Shown in pieces: positions 36,823-45,329 of a stretch of 64,000 bases of DNA. The position numbers and the translations under genes were made by a program. Position 1 is the first letter of the stretch. Every line of letters starts with the position of its first letter. Under the pieces are notes generated by a model, which was not told the origin of the DNA, searched no databases, and saw only the letters and a program-made list of their open reading frames with translations. Source of the DNA: Corticimicrobacter populi (GTDB taxonomy: Bacteria; Pseudomonadota; Gammaproteobacteria; Burkholderiales; Burkholderiaceae_B); contig NZ_QETA01000006.1 in assembly GCF_003123725.1 (NCBI RefSeq), positions 124,001 through 188,000 of the forward strand, in the 5' to 3' direction.

Positions 36823-36836
36823 TTGACGCCCGTCAA
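36823..36836 (+). promoter_or_regulatory. FNR/Crp-family box of the ubiUVT operon
   Basis: TTGACGCCCGTCAA is a perfect 5-4-5 palindrome close to the FNR consensus. A TAGACT -10-like hexamer at 36859-36864 would place the box centre near -41.5, the class II activator position. FNR control of these genes is known in E. coli. Confidence 0.65.
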
Positions 36837-36896
36837 TCACGATCCCGAAGCGCTTGCCTAGACTGTCCGGCACGAAGAATTTCTGGAGTGCCGGTC

Positions 36897-37922
36897 ATGT
36901 CATCTCATCAATCGGGTGCCCAGCGCATGGAGCTGGTCGCACCTGCAGGCAGTCTGGCAGCCCTCAAGGCTGCGCTGGATGCCGGAGCGGATACAGTCTA
37001 TCTCGGGCTGAAGAACGCTACCAATGCCCGCAATTTTGCGGGCCTCAATTTCAAGGAAGACGATATCCGTGCCGGGGTGGCGCTGGCGCACCAGCGTGGC
37101 CGCAAGGTCCTGTGCGCCATCAATACCTTTCCCCAGGCCGGACGTACGCAGGAATGGCGCAATGCGGTCGATGCCGCGCATGATCTGGGCGTGGATGCCC
37201 TCATCATGGCCGATCCCGGCATGCTGGGCTACGCCAGCCGCCGTTATCCTGACCTGCGCCTGCACCTGTCGGTGCAGGGATCGGCCACCCATGCCGATGC
37301 CATCGAAATCATGCGTGAGCAGTTCGGCATCCAGCGCGTGGTGCTGCCCCGCGTGCTGACGCTGCAGGAGATCGAGAAAATCTCGCAGCGCACCTCGGTC
37401 GAGATCGAAGTGTTCGGTTTCGGCAGCCTGTGTGTGATGGCCGAGGGGCGTTGCCTGCTGTCTTCCTATGCCACGGGTGATTCGCCCAACAACAAGGGGG
37501 TCTGTTCGCCCGCGCATGCGGTGCGCTGGACAGAACGCGATGGCACGCTCGATGCGCGCCTGAACGGTCTGCTGGTGGATCGCTATGCGCCGGGCGAGGC
37601 GGCGGCCTATCCGACCATCTGCAAGGGGCGCTTCCGCATCGATGGGCAGGAGGATCATGCCCTGGAGGAACCGACCAGCCTGAACGCGATCAGCCTGCTG
37701 CCGCGCCTGCAGGAGATGGGTGTGCGCGCCATCAAGATCGAGGGGCGCCAGCGCAGTCCGGCCTATGTGGCCCAGGTGGTATCGACGTTGCGCGCCGCAC
37801 TGGATGGGGTGGCGCAGGAGTCGACGCGTTTTTCAGCCCGGCCGGAATGGATGACGACGCTGGCACGTCATGCCGAGGGTACGCAGGTCACGCAGGGCGC
37901 GTTCGAGCGGCCCTGGAAGTAA
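36897..37922 (+). CDS. ubiU: O2-independent ubiquinone hydroxylation protein UbiU (U32 peptidase family)
   Basis: 341 residues from the ATG at 36897 (GGAG upstream; homology with E. coli UbiU begins at MELVAPAGS, residue 11). The U32 family signature is EVFGFGSLCVMAEGRCLLSSYATGDSPNNKGVCSPAH; these cysteines with the one in TICKGRF are the four [4Fe-4S] ligands of UbiU. UbiU and UbiV form a heterodimer that, with prephenate as oxygen donor, hydroxylates ubiquinone precursors without O2. Followed by ubiV 8 bases later and by ubiT, all in one operon behind an FNR-type box. Confidence 0.92.
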   Translation: MSSHQSGAQRMELVAPAGSLAALKAALDAGADTVYLGLKNATNARNFAGLNFKEDDIRAGVALAHQRGRKVLCAINTFPQAGRTQEWRNAVDAAHDLGVDALIMADPGMLGYASRRYPDLRLHLSVQGSATHADAIEIMREQFGIQRVVLPRVLTLQEIEKISQRTSVEIEVFGFGSLCVMAEGRCLLSSYATGDSPNNKGVCSPAHAVRWTERDGTLDARLNGLLVDRYAPGEAAAYPTICKGRFRIDGQEDHALEEPTSLNAISLLPRLQEMGVRAIKIEGRQRSPAYVAQVVSTLRAALDGVAQESTRFSARPEWMTTLARHAEGTQVTQGAFERPWK

Positions 37923-37930
37923 GGAGTGGA

Positions 37931-38857
37931 ATGATGTTCAGGATTGCATTGGGACCGTTGCAGTACTACTGGCCGCGCCAGTCGGTGTTTGATTTCTACC
38001 AGGCCGTGGCCGAGGGGCCGGCTGATATCGTCTATGTGGGCGAGACGGTCTGTAGTCGGCGGCATGAATTGCGGGCGGCCGACTGGATCGACGTGGCCGA
38101 TATGCTGGCACAGGCCGGCAAGACCGCTGTGCTGTCGACCCAGACGCTGATCGAGACGGGCAGTGATGCCCAGGCGTTGCGCAAGCTTTGTGCGCAGCAG
38201 GACTGGCTGGTCGAGGCTAACGAAGTGGGTGCGGTGCGGCATCTGCAGGGACGCGCTTTCGTGGCCGGCCCCTACATGAACGCCTATCACGGCGATACCC
38301 TGGCCTGGCTGCATGGGCTGGGTGCCGTGCGCTATGTCATGCCACTGGAAAACGACCGCGAGAGCCTGTGTCTGCTGTTGCAGGAAACCCCGGCAGGCCT
38401 GGAGACGGAGGTCGCTGTCTGGGGGCGGCTGCCATTGGCTTTCTCGGCACGCTGCTTCACGGCGCGGCATTTTCGCCTGCGCAAGGATGATTGCGGGTTC
38501 CGCTGTATCGAGCATCCCGACGGGCTGTTGATGGAAACGCGCGAGTCGCAGCAGTTCCTGGCGATCAACGGCATTCAGACGCAGTCGGCCGGTTGCATGG
38601 ACATTCTCGACCAGGCGGCGGTTCTGGCGCGAATGGGCGTGAGTGTGCTGCGGGTCAGTCCGCAGTCGCGCGGTACCTTCGAGGCGGTGGCGGCGCTGGA
38701 TGCGATGCGTCGGGGCAGCACGCCTGCGCAGGCGCTGGCGGCAGGTATTCCGCTGCCCGAGGGTATGGAGCGCTGCAATGGGTATTGGTATGGCCGGGCC
38801 GGTATCGAATGGGTCGAGCCGGCGGCCAATGAGGTCAATGTCGCCAGGGAGGCGTAG
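37931..38857 (+). CDS. ubiV: O2-independent ubiquinone hydroxylation protein UbiV
   Basis: 308 residues. Two tandem ATGs (37931 and 37934) follow an AAGGAG ribosome binding site; the second has the better spacing. The U32-like fold is recognisable (LGPLQYYWPRQSVFDFYQAVAEGPADIVYVGETVCSRRHEL). The cluster cysteines are in GETVC, SARCF, KDDC and FRC, the same C-x(n)-C-x12-C-x3-C layout as UbiV. It is the partner of UbiU in anaerobic coenzyme Q synthesis. Tight spacing to ubiU (8 bp) and ubiT (6 bp). Confidence 0.92.
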   Translation: MMFRIALGPLQYYWPRQSVFDFYQAVAEGPADIVYVGETVCSRRHELRAADWIDVADMLAQAGKTAVLSTQTLIETGSDAQALRKLCAQQDWLVEANEVGAVRHLQGRAFVAGPYMNAYHGDTLAWLHGLGAVRYVMPLENDRESLCLLLQETPAGLETEVAVWGRLPLAFSARCFTARHFRLRKDDCGFRCIEHPDGLLMETRESQQFLAINGIQTQSAGCMDILDQAAVLARMGVSVLRVSPQSRGTFEAVAALDAMRRGSTPAQALAAGIPLPEGMERCNGYWYGRAGIEWVEPAANEVNVAREA

Positions 38858-38863
38858 AGCAAC

Positions 38864-39307
38864 ATGATGATGGAACAGAATCGCTTGCGGTTGCCGGCTT
38901 TCCTTGCCAAGGTGGGCGCACGCCTGCCGGAGCCGTTTGTGTCGCTGCATTTCGTCGCCGGCCTGGAGGTGGCGCGCCTGATGCACTGGCTCAATCCGCC
39001 CGAGGAGCTGGAGGGCAAGGTTTTCCTCATCCGGGTCGAGGACCTGGGCGTGGCCAGTCGCTTTCGTGTGATGGCGGGTCGCTTCCGGCCCTGCATGGGC
39101 CAGGACGAGGATCTGTCGCTGAGTGCCTGCGCCGCCGATTTCCTGGTGATGATGCAGGGTGAGATGGACGCCGATACCCTGTTCTTCCAGCGCCGCCTGC
39201 GTATTTCGGGCGATACCGAACTGGGCCTGGTCGTCAAGAACTGGCTGGATACCGAAGAGCGCCCGGCCTGGCTGCGCAGGCTGGCGGGCGCGTTGTTGCC
39301 GGGCTAG
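38864..39307 (+). CDS. ubiT: Ubiquinone anaerobic biosynthesis accessory factor UbiT (SCP2 domain)
   Basis: 147 residues. It is an SCP2 lipid-binding domain: PEPFVSLHFVAGLEVARL, ELEGKVFLIRVEDLGVASRFRVMAGRF, and LSACAADFLVMMQGEMDADTLFFQRRLRISGDTELGLVVKNWLD, the SCP2 pattern containing the FQRRL-x-ISGDTELGL signature of UbiT. It is thought to hold or deliver the isoprenoid intermediates to UbiUV. Last gene of the operon; a strong hairpin follows 42 bases later. Confidence 0.92.
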   Translation: MMMEQNRLRLPAFLAKVGARLPEPFVSLHFVAGLEVARLMHWLNPPEELEGKVFLIRVEDLGVASRFRVMAGRFRPCMGQDEDLSLSACAADFLVMMQGEMDADTLFFQRRLRISGDTELGLVVKNWLDTEERPAWLRRLAGALLPG

Positions 39308-39349
39308 CCGTTCGCGAGGCTTGCCAACAGATCGAGCTCTCCCTGTGCT

Positions 39350-39380
39350 GTTGATGCCAGCGAGCAAGGCTGGCATCAAC
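39350..39380. terminator. Hairpin between convergent ubiT and YncE-like gene
   Basis: 12-bp perfect arms gttgatgccagc and gctggcatcaac enclose a 7-nt loop. It sits between the ends of two converging genes, 9 bp from the stop at 39389, and could serve both. Neither side has a T tract, so intrinsic termination is uncertain. Confidence 0.55.
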
Positions 39381-39388
39381 CGGGTGCA

Positions 39389-40504
39389 TCAGGGCAGTTC
39401 GATCCGTACCACGCTGCCCGGGCCGCTGGCGAAGCGGTCAGGCGTGAAGGGTGTCTTGACCGTGACGTAGAGGTGGCTGCCGTCGGCATCCAGCGCAAGG
39501 CTGTTGGGGTTGGGCGGCAGGTGGAGTGTCTGCAGCTCGCGGTAGTCGGTGGCATCGAGGATGCTGACGGTACCCTGATCGCGGTGGCCGATGTAGAGCT
39601 GGTTGCGCGTCGGGTTGAGCAGGATGTCCATCGAGTCACCCACCGGCAGGCGGGTGATGACGCTGCCGTCGCGGGCGTCCAGCACGAAGGTGGTCTTCTG
39701 CTGCGAGTGATCGGTCACGTACAGGCGCTGAGTCTTGTCATCGAACGCCAGGTTCAGCAGCAGTGCCTTGGCGTCGCCTGCCGGTTTCCAGCGCTGCTCG
39801 ATAGCGTGGGTGCGGGTATCGATGACCAGCACTTCGCCATCGCCGTTGGCGGCGTACAGGCGATGCTGTGCCGGGTCGAGCAGCAGGCCGGTCATCCATT
39901 TGCCGGCGTTTTCGATGGTCGTGCGCAGGGTCATGTCGGCCGGGTTGATGGCCCAGATCACGCCGGGATCGCCCACGCCGCCGACATACAGGGTGTCGTT
40001 GTCAGCACTGTAGATGGCGCTGCGGGGGCCATAGGGCCAGCCATCCTTGCCTTTCTCGGTGAAGCGGATGCGGCCGAGCGTCTTGCCTTCCTTGAGGTCG
40101 ATCTTGCTGACGGCACCGGCCAGGCTGTTGGTGACGAACAGGGTGTCGCCAGTCGGGTTGAGTGCCAGGCCGAAATTCTTCTCATCGGTATGGATCAGAC
40201 CCTTGGTGGCCAGGGTTTCGGGATCAAGCTGATAGATTACGCCACCCTGTACGCCGGGCCGAGCTTCTGCTGCGGCGACATACAGCGATTGGTTGAACGG
40301 GCTGTAGCGTACCTGGTAGATGCCGGGACTGAGCTCGCGGCGCAGTGCGCCTTCCTGGGTCAACTGATATTGCTGGGCGTCGCCTGGGGCGGGCGGCAAC
40401 TGCGGTGCCTCGCCGGTGGCGAAGGCTGTGGAGGAAAGGCCGCAGGCGGCCAGCAGCAGTGCCGTGCGTGCCAGGAGCAGCAGCGGGTTCGGGCGTGGGA
40501 TCAT
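39389..40504 (-). CDS. YncE-like secreted beta-propeller protein, copy A
   Basis: 371 residues from the ATG at 40504 (AAGGAG ribosome binding site 7 bases upstream). A signal peptide (LLLLARTALLLAACGLSSTAFATGE) leads to a seven-bladed YVTN-type beta-propeller with repeats such as YSPFNQSLYVA, LALNPTGDTLFVTNSLAGAVSKIDL, DNDTLYVGGVGDPGVIWAI, LYVTDHSQQKTTFVLD and NQLYIGHRDQGTVSILDA. A Cys in LLLAAC resembles a lipobox, so a lipoprotein is possible. E. coli YncE is a periplasmic propeller encoded beside the TonB-dependent receptor YncD. Its divergent neighbour encodes a paralogue whose last third is nearly identical. Confidence 0.85.
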   Translation of the reverse strand: MIPRPNPLLLLARTALLLAACGLSSTAFATGEAPQLPPAPGDAQQYQLTQEGALRRELSPGIYQVRYSPFNQSLYVAAAEARPGVQGGVIYQLDPETLATKGLIHTDEKNFGLALNPTGDTLFVTNSLAGAVSKIDLKEGKTLGRIRFTEKGKDGWPYGPRSAIYSADNDTLYVGGVGDPGVIWAINPADMTLRTTIENAGKWMTGLLLDPAQHRLYAANGDGEVLVIDTRTHAIEQRWKPAGDAKALLLNLAFDDKTQRLYVTDHSQQKTTFVLDARDGSVITRLPVGDSMDILLNPTRNQLYIGHRDQGTVSILDATDYRELQTLHLPPNPNSLALDADGSHLYVTVKTPFTPDRFASGPGSVVRIELP

Positions 40505-40568
40505 GGAAACTCCTTGGGTCGATATCGGGCAGAACACATTCCGATGCGCCGATACGGTAGCAGAAAAA

Positions 40569-40582
40569 CAAAAATCTTTTTG
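40569..40582. promoter_or_regulatory. A/T palindrome in the shared divergent promoter region
   Basis: CAAAAATCTTTTTG (arms of 6 around TC) is the only clear symmetry in the 154 bp between the divergent propeller genes. It may be a regulator site for both; it does not match a Fur box. Confidence 0.3.
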
Positions 40583-40658
40583 ATTAGCACATAGGGTTTT
40601 ATCGTCGTCGTTCGTCTCCATGGACAACCCCTTCCGGTATCCATTGGAGAAGTCCGTT

Positions 40659-41762
40659 ATGTTCCCTGTTCGTTTTACATGTGTGGCGGCTGCCGTTGCT
40701 GCGGTGCTCATGGGGGCAGTGCCTGCCTCTGCCCAGACTCAAGCCGCGCAAAATTCTGCCCGTCCTGTTGTTGCTCAGGCCTATCAGCTCTCGCCCGAGG
40801 GGGCGCTGCGGCGTGACCTGGCGCATGGGCTGTATCAGGTGCGCTACAGCCCGTTCAACCAGTCGCTGTATGTGGCATCGACCGAAGCGCAGCCCGGTGT
40901 CCGTGGCGGCGTGATCTATCAGCTCGATCCCGAAACCCTGGCCACCAAGGGCCTGATCCATACCGATGAGAAGAATTTCGGCCTGGCGCTCAACCCGGCT
41001 GGCGACACCCTGTTCGTCACCAACAGTTTGGCCAGCGCCGTCAGCAAGATCGACCTCAAGGAAGGTAAGGTGCTGGCGCGCCTGAAATTCACTGAAAAAA
41101 GTACCGATGGCTCGAACTATGGCCCGCGTACTGTCGTCCATGATGCAGGCAGCAATCTGCTGTATGTCGGTGGGGTCGGTGACCCCGGCATGATCTGGGC
41201 TATCGATGCCGATACCATGGCTGTGCGTGCGACCATCGGGAATGCAGGGAAATGGGTGACAGGACTGCTGCTCGACCCGGCACAGCACCGCCTTTACTCC
41301 GCCAACGGCGATGGCGAAGTGCTGGTCATCGATACCCGCACCCACACCATCGAGCAACGCTGGAAGCCGGCTGGCGATGCCAAAGCGCTGCTGGTGAACC
41401 TGGCGCTCGATGACAAGACCCAGCGCCTGTACGTCACTGACCATTCGCAGCAGAAGACCACCTTCGTGCTGGACGCCCGCGACGGCAGCGTCATCACCCG
41501 CCTGCCGGTGGGCGACTCGATGGACATCCTGCTCAACCCGACGCGCAACCAACTCTACATCGGCCACCGCGACCAAGGCACCGTCAGCATCCTTGATGCC
41601 ACCGACTACCGTGTGCTGCAGACGCACCACCTGCCGCCCAACCCCAACAGCCTTGCGCTGGATGCCGACGGCAGCCACCTCTACGTCACCGTCAAGACGC
41701 CCTTCACGCCTGACCGCTTCGCCAGCGGCCAGGGCAGCGTGGCGCGTATCCAGTTGCCCTGA
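40659..41762 (+). CDS. YncE-like secreted beta-propeller protein, copy B
   Basis: 367 residues from the ATG at 40659 (GGAG upstream; an in-frame ATG at 40620 is less likely). A signal peptide ends at PASAQTQAA. The propeller repeats follow those of copy A in order: YSPFNQSLYVAS, TLFVTNSLASAVSKIDL, NLLYVGGVGDPGMIWAID, DGEVLVIDTRTHTIEQRW, NQLYIGHRDQGTVSILDA and the final SHLYVTVKTPFTPDRFASGQGSV. The product is probably periplasmic. It lies 20 bp upstream of the TonB-dependent receptor gene in the same direction, so they are probably co-expressed. Confidence 0.85.
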   Translation: MFPVRFTCVAAAVAAVLMGAVPASAQTQAAQNSARPVVAQAYQLSPEGALRRDLAHGLYQVRYSPFNQSLYVASTEAQPGVRGGVIYQLDPETLATKGLIHTDEKNFGLALNPAGDTLFVTNSLASAVSKIDLKEGKVLARLKFTEKSTDGSNYGPRTVVHDAGSNLLYVGGVGDPGMIWAIDADTMAVRATIGNAGKWVTGLLLDPAQHRLYSANGDGEVLVIDTRTHTIEQRWKPAGDAKALLVNLALDDKTQRLYVTDHSQQKTTFVLDARDGSVITRLPVGDSMDILLNPTRNQLYIGHRDQGTVSILDATDYRVLQTHHLPPNPNSLALDADGSHLYVTVKTPFTPDRFASGQGSVARIQLP

Positions 41763-41782
41763 ATTTTTCCGGAGTTTGCATC

Positions 41783-44218
41783 ATGAAGCATGTTTTTCCC
41801 AGGGCCGGGGCCCTGTGCGCCACACTATTGATCCTGGCGTCACCAGCGCTGGCCCAGTCCGTGGTCGATACGCCGGTCTCGGTCTCCCTGCCGGCCCAGC
41901 CATTGGCGCAGGCACTGAATGCGTTTGCCCGCCAGGCCGGGCTGGAGTTGATCGTTCGTCCCGACAGCGTAGCCGGCAGAACGGCCCCGGCGGTGCAGGG
42001 CAGCCTGACCCCGGCTCAGGCGCTGGAGCGGCTGCTGGCGGGCACAGGGCTTGGTTTTCGGGTCGAAGAGGGGGCGATTGTGATCTCTCGTGCCGAAGAC
42101 AGCGAGAGTGCCCTGCATCACGGCGGTGAGTTGTCTGCGATCACGGTTCAGGCCAGTGCCGATGCCTCGGCTGGCGGCCTGCTGGGCGAATATGCAGGTG
42201 GCCAGGTGGCACGCGGTGGCCGGGTCGGCGTGCTGGGTGCCCGTGACAATATGGATACGCCTTTCAGCCTGACCAGTTATACCAATCGCCTGATCCGGGA
42301 TCAGCAGGCGCGCAGCGTGGCTGACGTGTTGCAGAACGATCCTTCCGTACGGACGGCACGCGGGTTCGGCAACTTCCAGGAGACGTATTTCATCCGGGGC
42401 TTTCTGACGACCTCCGACGATATTGCCTATAACGGGCTGTATGGTCTGTTGCCACGCCAGTTCACATCGGCGGAAATGATCGAGCGCGTCGAGGTGATGC
42501 GGGGAGCCGGCGCGTTCCTGTATGGGGCGGCACCGTCGGGCATGGGGATTGGCGGGACAGTCAATATTCTGCCCAAGCGGGCCGCCAGCGAGCCGCTGAA
42601 TTCGGTCACGCTGGGCACCGCCAGTGGCGGGCAGGTTTATACGGCAGCAGATTTCAGCCGCCGTTTCGGCGAGGATCAGCGCAGCGGGTTGCGTGTCAAT
42701 GTCGCCCGTCGTGATGGGGATACGGCCATTGATGGCGAACATGTCGAGCTGGATCTGGTCACACTGGGCTGGGACTGGCGCGGTGAGCGCCTGCGCCTGT
42801 CGGCTGATGCGGGTTATCAGAACAATCGCCTGAGCGGCATGCGTCCCAACGTGTCGCTGAGTGGTGTCGACAGTGTGCCGGTGGCACCCGATGCGCGACG
42901 CAACTATGCACAGCCCTGGACACGCTCCAATGAAGAGGATTTCTTTGGCACGTTGCGGGCCGAGTATGACTTCAATGATGCGGTGACTGGCTGGGCTGCC
43001 ATCGGTGCACGACGTGGCAAGGAGTTCAACTCGTTGGCTGGTGTGACGGTCAGCAATGCCGAGACGGGTGCGGCCAGCGCCTACCGTTTCGACAACCGGC
43101 GCCGGGACGATGTATGGACCGGAGAGATCGGCGTGCGTGCGGCACTGCAGACAGGTTCGGTTCGTCATGACCTGGTGGCTTCGGTGTCGCATTACGATCA
43201 TGAGGAGCGCAATGCCATCGTCATGGATTTCATGAATACGCTGGCGACCAATATCTATGATCCGACGTACTGGGATCGCCCGGCTTTTTCTGCCAATGCC
43301 TTTCGTGGCGGCGACCTGGGAGATCCCGGTCTGTTCAACCATACGCGCCTGACCAGCTTCACGCTGGGCGATACGATGTCGCTGTTCGATGATCGTATCG
43401 ACCTGATCGTGGGCCTGCGACATCAGCGTTTGCGGAGCACGGCCTACAACTATGCTCGCTCCCTGCCGGAAGCCAATCCCTACGACGACAGTCACAACAG
43501 CCCGGTGGCAGGTATCGTCTACAAGCTGGACGACAGTGTCTCGGTCTACGCCAATTACATCGAAAGCCTGGCGCAGGGAGAAAGCGCACCGAACACAGCC
43601 ATCAATGTGGGAGAGCGGTTGTCTCCCTATGTCTCCAAGCAGAAGGAAATCGGCCTCAAATACGATGGCGGGCAGATCGGCGGCAGCCTGGCGCTGTTCA
43701 CGACCGAGCAGCCGCGTGGCTATGTCGGTACGGATCGGGTATTCCGTGAGGCGGGCAAGAACCGGCATCGCGGTGCCGAGCTGATGCTCTACGGCGAAGC
43801 CTGGCCGGGTTTGCGGCTATTGGGCGGTATCACGCTGCTGGATGCCAAGCAGCGCAATACCGGCAATCCTGCGCATGACGGCAAGCGTGTGATCGGTGTG
43901 CCTTCCCGGCAGGCCAACCTGGGCGTCGAATGGGATGTACCCGGCACGGACGGCCTGGCATTGAATGCGCGGGTGATCGCTACCGGCAGCCGCTATGCGG
44001 ACGTGGCCAATACGTTGCGTGCGCCGGGCTGGGTCAGGCTGGATCTGGGAGCCAGCTACATGATGGACATCGGCGACCGGCTGCTGACCCTCCGTGCCCG
44101 TCTGGAGAATGCGACTGGGCTCGACTACTGGTCTTCGGTAGGCGGGTATCCCAACAGTGGCTATCTGGTGCTGGGGGCACCCCGTACTTTTATGCTGAAC
44201 GCCACGCTGGAGTTCTGA
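41783..44218 (+). CDS. TonB-dependent siderophore receptor with N-terminal signalling (STN) domain
   Basis: 811 residues. A signal peptide (ending SPALAQS) precedes an STN domain of about 80 residues (VSLPAQPLAQALNAFARQAGLELIVRPDSVAGRTAPAVQGSLTPAQALERLLAGTGL), a TonB-box-like stretch (ELSAITVQAS), the plug (FSLTSYTNRLIRDQQARSVADVLQNDPSV, RGAGAFLYGAAPSGMGIGGTVN) and a 22-stranded barrel ending in the outer-membrane C-terminal Phe (MLNATLEF). The STN domain signals to the FecR anti-sigma protein encoded convergently downstream. The plug resembles FoxA/FpvA-type siderophore receptors; ligand unknown. Confidence 0.92.
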   Translation: MKHVFPRAGALCATLLILASPALAQSVVDTPVSVSLPAQPLAQALNAFARQAGLELIVRPDSVAGRTAPAVQGSLTPAQALERLLAGTGLGFRVEEGAIVISRAEDSESALHHGGELSAITVQASADASAGGLLGEYAGGQVARGGRVGVLGARDNMDTPFSLTSYTNRLIRDQQARSVADVLQNDPSVRTARGFGNFQETYFIRGFLTTSDDIAYNGLYGLLPRQFTSAEMIERVEVMRGAGAFLYGAAPSGMGIGGTVNILPKRAASEPLNSVTLGTASGGQVYTAADFSRRFGEDQRSGLRVNVARRDGDTAIDGEHVELDLVTLGWDWRGERLRLSADAGYQNNRLSGMRPNVSLSGVDSVPVAPDARRNYAQPWTRSNEEDFFGTLRAEYDFNDAVTGWAAIGARRGKEFNSLAGVTVSNAETGAASAYRFDNRRRDDVWTGEIGVRAALQTGSVRHDLVASVSHYDHEERNAIVMDFMNTLATNIYDPTYWDRPAFSANAFRGGDLGDPGLFNHTRLTSFTLGDTMSLFDDRIDLIVGLRHQRLRSTAYNYARSLPEANPYDDSHNSPVAGIVYKLDDSVSVYANYIESLAQGESAPNTAINVGERLSPYVSKQKEIGLKYDGGQIGGSLALFTTEQPRGYVGTDRVFREAGKNRHRGAELMLYGEAWPGLRLLGGITLLDAKQRNTGNPAHDGKRVIGVPSRQANLGVEWDVPGTDGLALNARVIATGSRYADVANTLRAPGWVRLDLGASYMMDIGDRLLTLRARLENATGLDYWSSVGGYPNSGYLVLGAPRTFMLNATLEF

Positions 44219-44220
44219 GC

Positions 44221-44262
44221 ACAAGCCGGCCCGTCTGCAAGCCCGGGCCGGCTTGTTCTTTG
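44221..44262. terminator. Terminator between the receptor and fecR
   Basis: 12-bp arms acaagccggccc and gggccggcttgt enclose a 12-nt loop and are followed by ttcttt on the plus strand. It follows the receptor stop by 2 bases and lies 5 bp beyond the fecR stop on the other strand. Confidence 0.8.
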
Positions 44263-44266
44263 CCTG

Positions 44267-45316
44267 TCAGTGGGAAGTGGTAATACGGGGCGTACCCGTG
44301 TTTTGTCCCTCGACGTGGACGGGCAGGATTCGGGGCAGCAGACGATAGAAGCCTGCCATGTTCTGTGTGTCGAATGTCCCGGTGATCCGTAGCGCGGCAA
44401 TGCCAGGGTCGGCCAGTAGCGGTGACGGATGGCCATAGCGAGCGAATTCGGCGAGGACGTGGGACAGCGGTGTGTCGTCGACACTGAGGCTGTGGTTGCG
44501 CCAGGCTCCGATGTCGGCTGCGATGGCTGGCTCGGGCCGGGTGCTCTGGCGGGTGTCCAGGCGCAGTTGCTGGCCGGCGGTCAGGTCGATCTGAGATGCT
44601 GCACGCCAGGGCAGCCAACTGTCGCCCTCCGGTGCCACGCGCACATGGCCCGATGCCACGGCAACCTGCAGGGTATCCGCACCGGGCTGTCCGGGCGTAT
44701 TCCGTACCGAGAATTGCGTGCCAACCACTGTGATACGTGCTGCATCAGCTGCCACGATGAAAGGGCGGGCGGAGTTGGCGGCGACCTGGAACATGGCCTG
44801 GCCCCGTATCAGGCGTACCTCACGATGCCCGTCAAAGAGTGCCACGTTGATACGGGTATCGGTATCCAGATCGATCCGGCTGCCATCCGGTAGTTCGACT
44901 GTCTGCTGTTCGCCGGGCAGGGTGGCATAGCTGTGTGCGAAAGAGGGAGATGCCGTGCCTGGCAACTGGAACAGCAGGAGCGCTACGATCAGGCTGGCCA
45001 GCAGGGCGGTCAATTGCCAGCGGCGCGACCAGAAGCCGGTGTGTGGCGTGGGGCGCTGTGCTGCAGGTGGCTGGCATGCATTCCGTGCCGAAGCCAGCAA
45101 GGCACCCTGCTGCTGCGCGGGCAATGTGTCCAGACCGTCCCAGTCTTCCTGCCATTCGGCATAGGCCTGGGCATGGGCCGGGTCGGCGGCCAGCCATTGC
45201 GCCAGTGCCTGGCGCTGCGCATTATCCAGGCCATTCCGGCTGCGCATGAACCAGTCCAGCGCAGTCTGTTCCGGGGTGTCCGTACAGGCGGAGGGAGAAG
45301 AAGGGGAGGCAGTCAT
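44267..45316 (-). CDS. fecR: FecR-type anti-sigma factor / signal transducer
   Basis: 349 residues from the ATG at 45316 (an ATG at 45343 overlapping fecI is possible). The N-terminal cytoplasmic part has the FecR DUF4880 pattern (TALDWFMRSRNGLDNAQRQALAQWLAADPAHAQAYAEWQ), a transmembrane helix lies near residues 105-125 (LTALLASLIVALLLFQL), and the periplasmic FecR domain carries HSYATLPGEQQTVELPDGSRIDLDTDTRINV, followed by an STN-like C-terminal domain. It transmits ligand occupancy of the receptor to the sigma factor encoded 13 bp upstream. Confidence 0.92.
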   Translation of the reverse strand: MTASPSSPSACTDTPEQTALDWFMRSRNGLDNAQRQALAQWLAADPAHAQAYAEWQEDWDGLDTLPAQQQGALLASARNACQPPAAQRPTPHTGFWSRRWQLTALLASLIVALLLFQLPGTASPSFAHSYATLPGEQQTVELPDGSRIDLDTDTRINVALFDGHREVRLIRGQAMFQVAANSARPFIVAADAARITVVGTQFSVRNTPGQPGADTLQVAVASGHVRVAPEGDSWLPWRAASQIDLTAGQQLRLDTRQSTRPEPAIAADIGAWRNHSLSVDDTPLSHVLAEFARYGHPSPLLADPGIAALRITGTFDTQNMAGFYRLLPRILPVHVEGQNTGTPRITTSH

Positions 45317-45329
45317 GACAGGGACTATT

